NCBI GenBank assembly: GCA_016928055.1
Contig: JAFGLM010000006.1
Coordinates: forward strand, 1 to 63,324
Direction: 5' to 3'
DNA: 63,324 nt
Source of the DNA: Gammaproteobacteria bacterium
GTDB taxonomy: Bacteria > Pseudomonadota > Gammaproteobacteria > HTCC5015
The position numbers and the translations under genes are program-made. Positions 10,754 to 18,622 of the stretch are shown here, piece by piece. Every line of letters starts with the position of its first letter. Positions within the stretch are counted from its first letter, which is position 1. Under the pieces are notes generated by a model that made no database searches, was not told where the DNA came from, and was given only the letters and a program-made list of their open reading frames with translations.

Positions 10754-11003
10754 GGCGTGCTCCCCATTTTGTGTTATTAATAGCGCCCGATTCTTATATC
10801 TGGACCCGGCAACCTGACAGTTCCGCATCCCTACAGTATTGTTATCCTGAAAACCCTGAGGCGGAAATTACCTCAAGATCGCTGGAAGCGCAACCGCCCA
10901 AAATAATGATCAGGGCGTTTTTCAGGTTTACTTATGTCGTGAACTAAGCGCGAGCCTCAGAGGTGGAATTTGGGAGTTAAGAAAAGGGGTGGTAAAAAGA
11001 AAA

Positions 11004-11041
11004 AGGCGCGTCTGTGAAATCAATCCATCACGGACGCGCCT
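11004..11041 (-). terminator. Intrinsic terminator of the TonB receptor gene
   Basis: Arms 11004-11017 and 11028-11041 pair over 14 bp with one G-T wobble around a 10-base loop. On the minus strand the hairpin is followed by a T-rich run (TTTTCTTTTTACC, from 11003 downward). It lies about 85 bp past the receptor stop at 11125. The rest of 10754-11124 holds only the RHS leader region. A closely similar hairpin recurs at 15677-15721. Confidence 0.75.
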
Positions 11042-11124
11042 GAATAATTAAGGCAGAAAAATCGTGTTAGCTGTTATGTCACCTGTTTATATACTTTTTC
11101 AATTAGCCACACACAACTTCAGGC

Positions 11125-13944
11125 TTAGTAGCTATATCTCATGCCAAGAAAGACTTCCCGGCCCGTGCTGTTGTATTCACGAACGAGATTCAGGTTACTA
11201 GCACCTGGACCCGTAGTGTAATTACGTTCCGCTTCTTCATTGAGGTTAATGACTTCCAAACTAAATGTAATGCTGTCATTTAAATTATAGAAGGCGGATA
11301 AATCCATTCGGGTTGGACCGGTATTGGCTTCTTGCGCATTACCATTGGAACCGCTAACTCTAGTCAGATAGTCATCACGATTATTGACGGAGACGCGAGC
11401 ACCCCAAACATCCGTTTCGTAATAAAGAGTGTAGTTGTAGCTTTCTTCCGATAAATCTGGAAGGTTACTGACAACCACGCCTAGTGATGTATCAAACGGC
11501 GCTTCGGCATTAACATGGGTGAAGTTGAAAATAATGCCAAAGTTTGACCAGAACCCGGGAAGCGAACTAAACGGTTGTTGGTAAAGGATTTCATAGCCAT
11601 CCAGATCAAAATTCTGCGAGTTGATAGGTTGCGACAGATTCCAGATACCGGTGTAGGGATCTATTGCACCAGGAAGATATGCCGGATCGCCCGGATCGTA
11701 TTCAGGTCGCTGCGCTACCACTGCCGCAATACCGGGATTTAAAGTTCCAAGCACGGTATCGGAGGCAATAAAACCCGTAATATCTTTTTTGAAGTAGGTG
11801 AAGGCAAGCAACGATTCCTCGGCAAAATACCATTCAATGCTTAAGTCAATTGAATCGGAGCGTATCGGGTTGAGATCCGGATTGCCCACCCCGATGTTGC
11901 CGTTAACCGGGGTAATGCTGGTAATTCTCGGCACCAGACTGCTAAGGGCTGGGCGTGTAATATTCTCACCCAGATTCAATCGCAGCAACAACTCGTCCGT
12001 CATTTCCAAGGTGGCATTGACGGAAGGTAAGGTATCGGTGTAACTATTGCTCGCAACCGTATTGATCAGTTCTCCGGCGATATTAGATACGCCGGAGGCA
12101 GTGGTGTCGGTTTCAACATATCGAACGCCAGCATTCAGTAATAAAGGCATATTTCCCACTTCAGTGCGCCAGTCCCCCTGAACATAAATGCCTGAAGTTT
12201 CTTCCTTAACATTGAATGTTGAACCGTCGGTTTCAGCTCTCACCCAGGTAGCTGTATTGACCCCATACAGTTCGTTGGCGACACTAATATCTTCAACCAT
12301 CCAGTTGGTGGGGAAACCGGCTGGCGCATCGAGCGCCGAAGCGAAACCGCCACCCACCTGAGACTGGAATGTAACGGCCAAACCAGCATAGTTATCAACC
12401 GGTGAATCGCCTGCCGGGGCTGTCAACCCCACCGGATTAATCCTGGCTGAATCCACTTCACGGGTATTGGCTATAAAACCGGTTTTAATGTTAAAGGGAT
12501 CCAGATCAATGTTTAAGTCGGCTTTAAATGTATCGTTAGTACGCTCGACAAGATCGCGCCTGACGGTCAGGCCACCGCCAATGGTGTAATTCGAGGTATC
12601 CAATATATCGAACCCATACGTCATGGCTGCCATGTTTGAATTTCCAGTCATATCAAACGAGAAATCGGCGCCGCCAATTGGGCCATCGATGTTATAGCGG
12701 TCCTGTTCTTCGTCATGTTCCGACTTGGCCGTGCCATACATGACTTCCAGGCTAATAGTGTCTGAAAAGTCATACTTACCGGTAGCAACAATTTGCGTAA
12801 AGTCTGTGGTAGAAAACTGACCACGGCTTTCAGAGCGCGGACGCACATCGGTAAAGCTACCTGCAATAATGTATTGACCAGTCGGGTCCAGAGTGAGTGA
12901 TACAGGCGTAATGCTGTCCCAGGAATTTCTAAACTGAGCGGCATAGTTATAGGAAATGCGATCATTCTCCAATTTCGAACTGGCAATATCCAAGCCAAAT
13001 TCTAGATTGTCCGTCGGGCGGAACTGCACTGCTGCTGTGATGCCAATGCGATCAACGGTATTACTAAAGTAATCCATACGCGGCAATCGTGGGGTAAAAA
13101 GATAAGACAATGGATCATCTGCAGGATCGTAAATTGAAAAGTTTTGTGCAAAAGCTGCTGTATTGGGCGTACCGGTTACTACCGTACCAGTGGTATCAGC
13201 CCAATCATCACCTTGAAGAATCGGTGCACTAAATCGAACCGAACCAAATCCCTCCTGTCTGACAGTACGCTGAGATACTGCGGCGGACAGTAATACACCA
13301 ACCGTATCGTCGGCAAAAGTCTGACTGTATAACGCGGTAATACGCGGATCGGTTTCGTTGGCAAGATTATCAGCGGTTAATTGCACACCGGCATTGAAAT
13401 GCAGGCCTGGATTATCAAATGGTTTGGCCGTATACATTTCGATGGTACTGGCCAAGCCACCTTCTTCGATAGAAGCCATTTGGCTCTTGTTAACATCAAT
13501 TCGGTTAAAAAGCTCAGAGGCGAAAATATTAAAGTCCAATGCTCGACTTCTATTTACGCCGCCAGACGAATCAATACCACCACCACTGGCTGGAACTTCC
13601 ATTCCATTAAGGGTCGTCCGGGTAAAATCAGGACCCAGGCCACGTACGGTAATTTGCCGCCCTTCACCGCCTTCACGAGTGATTGCAATGCCTGGCACAC
13701 GTTGCAGAGACTCCGCCAAGTTAAGATCGGGCATTTTACCGATGTCTTCTGCCACGATACTTTCCTTGCTGTTTACAGCTTCGCGCTTATTGCTCAAGCC
13801 TGCTTCCAAACTACCTCGGAAACCTGTTACAACCACTTCTTCCAAACTGCCGGCATCCTGTGCATACAGTGCAGGTGACAGCATGAGAAGAGAGGCGGTG
13901 GACAGGGCACCGGCAAGGCCGGTTTTCAATAGAAATTTACTCAT
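11125..13944 (-). CDS. TonB-dependent outer-membrane receptor (oligosaccharide-type)
   Basis: 939 residues. Signal peptide at residues 1-28 (ends ALYAQ), then a short TonB-box-like stretch with EEVVVTGFRGSLEAG, a plug domain with DLNLAESLQRVPGIAITR and RQITVRGLGPDF, and a long beta-barrel ending in the aromatic MRYSY typical of outer-membrane barrels. The layout matches the large Xanthomonas/Caulobacter/Cellvibrio-type receptors that import glycans rather than short siderophore receptors. GGGGGG precedes the ATG. A perfect LacI-type palindrome lies 140 bp upstream (14084-14097), and a LacI gene is nearby at 16023-17096, so carbohydrate-responsive repression is likely. Substrate unknown; arabinan or a related polymer is the contextual guess. 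Confidence 0.93.
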   Translation of the reverse strand: MSKFLLKTGLAGALSTASLLMLSPALYAQDAGSLEEVVVTGFRGSLEAGLSNKREAVNSKESIVAEDIGKMPDLNLAESLQRVPGIAITREGGEGRQITVRGLGPDFTRTTLNGMEVPASGGGIDSSGGVNRSRALDFNIFASELFNRIDVNKSQMASIEEGGLASTIEMYTAKPFDNPGLHFNAGVQLTADNLANETDPRITALYSQTFADDTVGVLLSAAVSQRTVRQEGFGSVRFSAPILQGDDWADTTGTVVTGTPNTAAFAQNFSIYDPADDPLSYLFTPRLPRMDYFSNTVDRIGITAAVQFRPTDNLEFGLDIASSKLENDRISYNYAAQFRNSWDSITPVSLTLDPTGQYIIAGSFTDVRPRSESRGQFSTTDFTQIVATGKYDFSDTISLEVMYGTAKSEHDEEQDRYNIDGPIGGADFSFDMTGNSNMAAMTYGFDILDTSNYTIGGGLTVRRDLVERTNDTFKADLNIDLDPFNIKTGFIANTREVDSARINPVGLTAPAGDSPVDNYAGLAVTFQSQVGGGFASALDAPAGFPTNWMVEDISVANELYGVNTATWVRAETDGSTFNVKEETSGIYVQGDWRTEVGNMPLLLNAGVRYVETDTTASGVSNIAGELINTVASNSYTDTLPSVNATLEMTDELLLRLNLGENITRPALSSLVPRITSITPVNGNIGVGNPDLNPIRSDSIDLSIEWYFAEESLLAFTYFKKDITGFIASDTVLGTLNPGIAAVVAQRPEYDPGDPAYLPGAIDPYTGIWNLSQPINSQNFDLDGYEILYQQPFSSLPGFWSNFGIIFNFTHVNAEAPFDTSLGVVVSNLPDLSEESYNYTLYYETDVWGARVSVNNRDDYLTRVSGSNGNAQEANTGPTRMDLSAFYNLNDSITFSLEVINLNEEAERNYTTGPGASNLNLVREYNSTGREVFLGMRYSY

Positions 13945-14083
13945 TTCTTACCCCCCAATGGGTTATTTTTAGAAAAAGCACAACTTAGTTAATTTACCGA
14001 AATCCGGAAATACATAAAGCTTGACCAAAGCAGTGGGTTTCGATTCGCCAAGTCGCATGTAGTGTCGGGAACGTATCTTCTCA

Positions 14084-14097
14084 TGACACCGGTGTCA
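14084..14097. promoter_or_regulatory. LacI-type operator O1 upstream of the TonB receptor
   Basis: Perfect 14-bp palindrome TGACACCGGTGTCA with the central CG typical of LacI/GalR operators. Identical to 15835-15848 and one base different from 17398-17411. The likely binder is the LacI protein at 16023-17096, but this is inference. Confidence 0.7.
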
Positions 14098-14209
14098 ACC
14101 AAAATATACGGATATTCATGCGTATATTCCGCTAATTGTTAACTCCAGATTTACGTAAGTTTTGCTCAATTTCAGAATTCCAATAGAGCAGCAAATTATC
14201 AAACCAAAC

Positions 14210-14222
14210 GATAATTATTCTC
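14210..14222. promoter_or_regulatory. GATAAT-N-ATTCTC element (Fur-box-like)
   Basis: GATAATTATTCTC fits the 6-1-6 Fur pattern (GATAAT-N-ATTATC) with one mismatch. The same element recurs at 15936-15948 (GATAATAATTCTC) and, less well, at 17667-17679, each beyond a LacI-type palindrome. It may be an upstream promoter element rather than a Fur site. The remaining stretch to 14398 shows no gene. Confidence 0.35.
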
Positions 14223-14398
14223 AACAATAGGTAGGATGCGGAGCAGGAAATATCAATTATCGTTGCTGGTCTGCGGTCATGGTGGCAACGGTGGTGGTGG
14301 GACACCCCGTATCAAGCAATTATTGAAAGTACGCAATACTGCCTTCCCGACCCAGTTCAATTCCCGAATCAGGAATCGAATCCGAGTCCACAGTCTCC

Positions 14399-15448
14399 TC
14401 AGCGCAGGTCGTACCAAACCCCTCGTCCGCTGCCGTGCTGATTGAGGGTGCCGCGTTCGACCAGTACCCGGAAATGCTGCTTGAGCGTATTACGGCCGGC
14501 TCCGGTAAGTTTGATGGCCTCGCCGATCGTCACGCGACCATGCTCGCGGGCGAACTCGACGATCTGTAGCTGCAGTTCCGGCATAGCCGCCAGCACAATC
14601 TTCTCGCGCTCGACCTTTTTCTCCAGGCGCCGCACCTGTTCGGCCAGGGAGCGGAGAAAGAACACCAGCCACGGGTGCCAGTTCGGTGCTTCCGTGCGGA
14701 TCGTTCCCTGTGTCTGGCGCAGCGCCAGGTAATAGGCTTCCTTGCTCTGCTCGACCACGTTCTCCAGGGAACTGTACGGTACATAGGTGTAGCCGGCTTG
14801 CAGGAGCAAGAGCGTGGTCAGCGCCCGGGAGAGCCGACCGTTGCCGTCCTGGAAGGGATGGATCTCCAGAAAAACGACGACGCCCAGGGCGATGATCAAC
14901 AGTGGATGCAGTTGAGCGGTTTCCCGCTCATGGCTCACCCAGGCCGCCAGCTCTGTCATCAGGCGGGGTGTATCGAAGGGTGACGCCGTCTGAAAGACGA
15001 TACCGATCTGCCCGCCCGCCTCGTCGAAGGCGGCAACGCTGTTCGCGTTGGTCTTATAGTTACCGCGATGCCAGGAGTCCTTTTCGCTGTATCGCAACAG
15101 GATCTGGTGCAACTGCTTGATGTGGTTCTCGGTGAATGGGATGTCCTGCCACGACGAGAACACCAGGTCCATCAGTTCGGCGTAGCCGGCCACTTCCTGC
15201 TCGTCGCGGGTAGCAAAAGTCTTGATCTCCAAGTTCGACAGCAGTTGCTCCACCTCTCGGTCGGATAGCTTGCTGCCCTCGATTCGGGTCGATGAGCCGA
15301 TACTCTCGATGGTGGCTACGCGCCGCAGGGCCAACAGGCGATCAGGCGCGAGCGTGCCCAAGGCGCGCCAGGCGCCCTTGAACTCGTCGATTCGGGCGAT
15401 AAGGCTCAGGATCTCCGAGGTGATCTGGATGGTGTCTGTTTTCAGCAT
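14399..15448 (-). CDS. Fic-domain protein, class II layout, with C-terminal winged helix
   Basis: 349 residues. The Fic catalytic motif HPFQDGNGR is intact at residues 197-205, predicting transfer of AMP (or a related nucleotide part) to a target hydroxyl. An inhibitory-helix motif of the (S/T)xxxE(G/N) type is at residues 53-58 (STRIEG), N-terminal to the core, which is the class II autoinhibited arrangement. The C-terminal ~70 residues contain a probable winged helix (TIGEAIKLTGAGRNTLKQHF), so it may bind its own promoter, where TACACCCATT repeats lie (15459-15519). The gene is clearly GC-richer than all neighbours and has no sugar-related role, so it looks acquired and inserted between the TonB receptor and the LacI gene. 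Target unknown. Confidence 0.92.
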   Translation of the reverse strand: MLKTDTIQITSEILSLIARIDEFKGAWRALGTLAPDRLLALRRVATIESIGSSTRIEGSKLSDREVEQLLSNLEIKTFATRDEQEVAGYAELMDLVFSSWQDIPFTENHIKQLHQILLRYSEKDSWHRGNYKTNANSVAAFDEAGGQIGIVFQTASPFDTPRLMTELAAWVSHERETAQLHPLLIIALGVVVFLEIHPFQDGNGRLSRALTTLLLLQAGYTYVPYSSLENVVEQSKEAYYLALRQTQGTIRTEAPNWHPWLVFFLRSLAEQVRRLEKKVEREKIVLAAMPELQLQIVEFAREHGRVTIGEAIKLTGAGRNTLKQHFRVLVERGTLNQHGSGRGVWYDLR

Positions 15449-15458
15449 GTGCCAATAC

Positions 15459-15519
15459 TACACCCATTTACACCCATTTTCGAGATACACCTATTAAGAC
15501 GCCTATTTACACCCAATTT
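15459..15519. promoter_or_regulatory. Repeated TACACCCATT boxes upstream of the Fic gene
   Basis: Exact TACACCCATTT at 15459 and 15469 (10-bp phasing), a variant TACACCTATTA at 15486 and TACACCCAATTT at 15508. They start 11 bp upstream of the Fic ATG at 15448. Helical phasing suggests a cooperative binding site, plausibly for the Fic protein's own winged helix. Confidence 0.55.
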
Positions 15520-15676
15520 GCCGCAGCGGCCGTGCGGGCTGATTAAGGGTTCCTGCGGGGTATCGAATCGGAATCGGGCTGAATGACGATCTGCCACGTG
15601 ATGATTTGGGGTTGCCCACTCTGTAGGCGGTTTGATACAGAACTGGCAGGCAAAGGATAAATCGGGGCAAAAAGAA

Positions 15677-15721
15677 AGGTGCGTCTGTGATAGGGAATTT
15701 GCCCTGTTACAGAACGCACCT
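15677..15721 (-). terminator. Orphan intrinsic terminator resembling the one after the TonB receptor
   Basis: Outer arms 15677-15684 and 15714-15721 (AGGTGCGT / ACGCACCT) continue through CTGT/ACAG with one bulge. An inner AGGG/CCCT stem sits at 15692-15705. The minus-strand exit is TTTCTTTTTGCCCC. The left half and T-rich flank match the hairpin at 11004-11041 (shared GCGTCTGTGA core and AAAAAGAAA flank). The only gene upstream on this strand is the LacI gene, whose stop is 300 bp away. Confidence 0.6.
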
Positions 15722-15833
15722 AAGTACTAAGGAGAAATCATGGCGGACTGCCTATGCAGCCTCAACAAACAGACCAGGAATACCAACAATTACCTTGCCT
15801 GGCCCGGAATTCGTTGGCACAACATACCGCCCG
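15722..15833 (-). pseudogene. Gene-less interval between operator and terminator, possible deletion scar
   Basis: Only about 110 bp separate the operator at 15835-15848 from the terminator at 15677-15721. On the minus strand an open frame without ATG runs from the operator to a stop near 15755 and ends IVGIPGLFVEAA. I do not recognise it. The simplest reading is a former receptor-type gene removed between its promoter and its terminator. It could also be plain intergenic DNA. Confidence 0.25.
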
Positions 15834-15834
15834 A

Positions 15835-15848
15835 TGACACCGGTGTCA
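15835..15848. promoter_or_regulatory. LacI-type operator O2, no gene attached
   Basis: Exact copy of TGACACCGGTGTCA. It lies 174 bp past the LacI stop on the minus strand and is followed by no intact gene before the terminator at 15677-15721. Confidence 0.65.
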
Positions 15849-15853
15849 ACAAT

Positions 15854-15875
15854 AAATTGACAACGTTGTCAATTT
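15854..15875. promoter_or_regulatory. 22-bp perfect palindrome beside O2
   Basis: Arms AAATTGACAAC and GTTGTCAATTT are exact reverse complements. The core TTGACAACGTTGTCAA also has the CG-centred shape of a LacI-family operator, distinct from O2, six bases away. A GATAATAATTCTC element follows at 15936-15948. Confidence 0.6.
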
Positions 15876-16022
15876 AATAACTTTTTGGTCCAAAAGCGAT
15901 GCCAGACGATTTAATAATATTTCGATAAGCCAATTGATAATAATTCTCAATAACTGGTTAGGAATAAAGTCAGGTACAGAAGATATAGAACGATGCCGAA
16001 GAGCTGATTTTGTATTGCGTGC

Positions 16023-17096
16023 CTAAACCAAATGGGCGCTAAGTTCCGGTGCAGCTGTTGGTTGGAACCCAGAGCATGCGCCGGTCGAATTACGTATGAT
16101 GACTTCAGGAACAACAACCATATCGGTTGGGCTATCTGTATCCTTGCCATGGTCAATAGCAGCGATCAGTTTAACAGCGGCCAATGAAGACATATGGGTG
16201 ACCGGGCGTTTGATTGTGGTCAGAGTAGGCAATATCAAAGATGCCAGGCGGCTATCATCAAACCCCGCTACCGACAGACTGCCCGGTATGTCAATGCCCA
16301 ATTTGCAAGCAGCGTGCATTGCACCGGCGGCCATATCATCGTTGCTGGCAAAAATCGCTGTGGGCGCATTGTCCAGCGATAACAGTTTCCGGGTGCAGGA
16401 CTCCCCTGATTCAAAACTGTAGTTACCTTCAATTTTCAATTTTTTATCAAAGGCTATCTCGTATTTTTGACAGCCCTCAAGAAATCCCCCGAAGCGTTCA
16501 CGTGTCGACAAATAATTATGCGGCCCCGATATAAAACCTATTCTCTTGTGCCCAAGTTGGATCAGATATTCTGTTAATTCACGCACAGCTGCTCTTTCAT
16601 TTGAGACAACAATTCGGCGATTATCATCAATCGCAGCGGCGGCCAGACGGACATAATGACTGCCGGCGTCGTGTATCGCTTTTGAAACCTCATCGTGCTC
16701 TGAAACAGGCGGTAGGATAATGACTCCGTCAACGTGCGAACGGGCGATAAATCGCAGGATATCCGCAACATAGTCATGGCTGCTGAGTTCGCAAGGATGA
16801 ACGACCAGTTCATATCCGGCCGGCCCGCAGACCGATAGTATGCCTCTTTGTATAGCGTCGATATAAAGTGGGTCAGGATTATCGTAGATAAGGCCGAGCA
16901 GGTAAGAACGTCGGGAAGCAAGCCCCCGCGCCTGAGGGCTGGGTACATAATTCAGATTTTCGATTACTTTCAGAACATTTTTACGTGTCGCAGCGCCGAC
17001 TTTGGGTGAATTGTTGATTACGCGCGATACGGTTTTTTTGGATACGCCCGCTAATCTGGCGACATCACTAATCGTCGAATTATTGCTCTTAACCAT
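16023..17096 (-). CDS. LacI/GalR-family transcriptional regulator
   Basis: 357 residues from the ATG at 17096 (an upstream TTG at 17102 is a poor alternative). The N-terminal helix-turn-helix is textbook (ISDVARLAGVSKKTVSRVIN, residues ~8-28) and is followed by the hinge region (SPQARGLASRRS). The rest is a periplasmic-binding-protein-like sugar-sensing domain (IGFISGPH, FASNDDMAAGA, GFDDSRLASLILPTLTTIKRP). It probably represses in the absence of a sugar ligand. Three CG-centred palindromes of one type lie around it (14084, 15835, 17398), the last about 300 bp upstream of its own start, which suggests autoregulation plus control of the TonB receptor at 11125-13944. Ligand not predictable from sequence. 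Confidence 0.95.
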   Translation of the reverse strand: MVKSNNSTISDVARLAGVSKKTVSRVINNSPKVGAATRKNVLKVIENLNYVPSPQARGLASRRSYLLGLIYDNPDPLYIDAIQRGILSVCGPAGYELVVHPCELSSHDYVADILRFIARSHVDGVIILPPVSEHDEVSKAIHDAGSHYVRLAAAAIDDNRRIVVSNERAAVRELTEYLIQLGHKRIGFISGPHNYLSTRERFGGFLEGCQKYEIAFDKKLKIEGNYSFESGESCTRKLLSLDNAPTAIFASNDDMAAGAMHAACKLGIDIPGSLSVAGFDDSRLASLILPTLTTIKRPVTHMSSLAAVKLIAAIDHGKDTDSPTDMVVVPEVIIRNSTGACSGFQPTAAPELSAHLV

Positions 17097-17187
17097 TACC
17101 AAAAAACCACTATTGATTCAAAATGGCAACAATCAAACATCTGCAAATGTTCGCACTGTCTGAACAGATGAAAATTAGAATACATAG

Positions 17188-17400
17188 GTCGTTATTCTTT
17201 CAGAGGACCGCTCGGTTTTACAGGCTGTGAGTGGGCATACACAGGCCATTGCTCCTGCAGCGATACCTTTTAGTACCGATCTTCTTTCTGGTTTAATCAT
17301 CTTTGCGTTTGCCCTAATTGCAATTCGTCGGGAGCATTGGTTTCAGATGCCTGGGAGCTTGAACGGTAATATCGTAGAAAACTCCAAATTTGTCAGATGA
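17188..17400 (+). pseudogene. Start-less open frame ending in a sorting-signal-like helix
   Basis: A 70-codon plus-strand frame after a stop at 17185, without a convincing start. It contains IPFSTDLLSGLIIFAFALIA followed by IRRE: proline motif, hydrophobic helix, then arginines. This resembles C-terminal sorting tails (PEP-CTERM/IPTL-CTERM-like), but 25 more residues follow the arginines, longer than usual. It may be the 3' remnant of a lost exported protein, or chance. Its TGA overlaps the operator at 17398. No other gene is visible in 17097-17723. Confidence 0.2.
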
Positions 17401-17411
17401 TACCGGTGTCA
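17398..17411. promoter_or_regulatory. LacI-type operator O3
   Basis: TGATACCGGTGTCA, one base different from O1 and O2. It is about 300 bp upstream of the LacI start on the minus strand. A GATAATTATTTTG element is at 17667-17679, giving the same operator/element pairing as the other two sites but with wider spacing. Confidence 0.55.
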
Positions 17412-17723
17412 TTTTTTAAATGCAATACGGTCATAGAGATCATAAATCACATAACTCATTGATTTATATGGAGAAAAATGCGTAGAAGCCAAAAGCCGGC
17501 ACAATATTTAGTCGAATCGACGCGTAAAAACACGAACCGATCCTTAAATCAGAGTTTTGTGTGCTGCCAATCGGCCAGTTAGGGAAGAGTTTGTTCGGAG
17601 ATTGATTGGACAAATAATTTTTCAACAATTATTGCCGGATGGTTACGGCGCAATTCATTAAAGAACGATAATTATTTTGAAAGAAAAATTGTATTATCTG
17701 ATGGGGATAGACGGCAAATTAAA

Positions 17724-18503
17724 TCATACCAGTCCGCCGTCAACGACAAAGGTTTCAGCGGAGATCATCGCGCTGTCATCAGCGGCCAGGAACAATGCTA
17801 AATTGGCAACGTCTTCTGGTTTGAGTTGCTTTTTAATGCATTGTGTTTCATTGATCCAACGCTTGGTATCTGCATTAACATAGTTGGCCAGTTGCCGCTC
17901 TGTCATCACCCAACCAGGTACAAGTGTGTTGACTCTGATGCCATTAATACCAAAGTCTCTCGCCAAACTACGCGTCAGCCCGGACATAGCAGCCTTGGAC
18001 GCAGCGTAAGCATGCATTTGCCCCTGTTTTATGCTCCAGCAGACCGATCCAAAATTAATGATCGACCCATAGCCCAGCTCTTTCATATGATCGTAGACTG
18101 CTTGTGCTGCAAAGAAAGAGGGTCGTAAATTGACGGCAATTTGATCATCCCAAATTTGCTTTGTAACATCCTTGATTTCAATGCGTGCATCATTTGCGGC
18201 ATTGTTAATCAGTACCGCTATATTGCCCAGCTGCTGACGCGTTTGTTCAATAGCGCTTCTGAGCGCATCAATATCACGTAAATCACATTCGATATATAAC
18301 GGCCGGTTTTGAGTTTCACTTTCCAGGCGATCACATAATTTCAGACTTTCCTCCCGTTTTATATCGACAAAACTGACTTTAGACCTTTGGTTACAGAATG
18401 CGTCTACAATCTTTTCACCGATACCGCTGCCGCCACCAGTTATAAAAACCGTTCTGCCCCGCAAGCTCGGATAGGTGGCCAGATTGAGTGAATTTTCTTT
18501 CAT
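17724..18503 (-). CDS. SDR-family dehydrogenase, probable pentose (D-xylose or L-arabinose) 1-dehydrogenase
   Basis: 259 residues, typical classical SDR length. NAD(P)-binding glycine motif TGGGSGIG near residue 22, NNAAN near residue 95, and active-site Ser plus YAASK near residues 152-170. The N-terminal phrase YPSLRGRTVFITGGGSGIG and the DLRDIDAL segment closely resemble Caulobacter-type D-xylose 1-dehydrogenase, which oxidises the sugar to its lactone in the Weimberg pathway. No lactonase or sugar-acid dehydratase is nearby, so the pathway would have to be completed elsewhere. It follows the GntR gene on the same strand (119 bp gap) and lies near an SSS symporter, so a small uptake/oxidation module is likely. 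The substrate could instead be L-fucose or another sugar. Confidence 0.85.
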   Translation of the reverse strand: MKENSLNLATYPSLRGRTVFITGGGSGIGEKIVDAFCNQRSKVSFVDIKREESLKLCDRLESETQNRPLYIECDLRDIDALRSAIEQTRQQLGNIAVLINNAANDARIEIKDVTKQIWDDQIAVNLRPSFFAAQAVYDHMKELGYGSIINFGSVCWSIKQGQMHAYAASKAAMSGLTRSLARDFGINGIRVNTLVPGWVMTERQLANYVNADTKRWINETQCIKKQLKPEDVANLALFLAADDSAMISAETFVVDGGLV

Positions 18504-18622
18504 TTTATTTAGTTTGTTTTATAACCGTGCATTGAAATAAATGGATTTACTTTTCATGAATCATGAACTTATATTATAAATCTTGTTTACCTGATGTATA
18601 GATGACAATTGATTCAAGGTTC

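Noticed and set aside
13358..13972. 204-codon plus-strand frame opposite the TonB receptor N-terminus
   Set aside because: Mirror frame of the plug domain; Arg/Ser/Pro-rich composition and no recognisable motif.
14353..15580. Possible inverted ends of a Fic-carrying element (GAATCGAATCC near 14368 versus ATCGAATCGGAATCGGG near 15560)
   Set aside because: The match is short and gapped; no target duplication could be identified.
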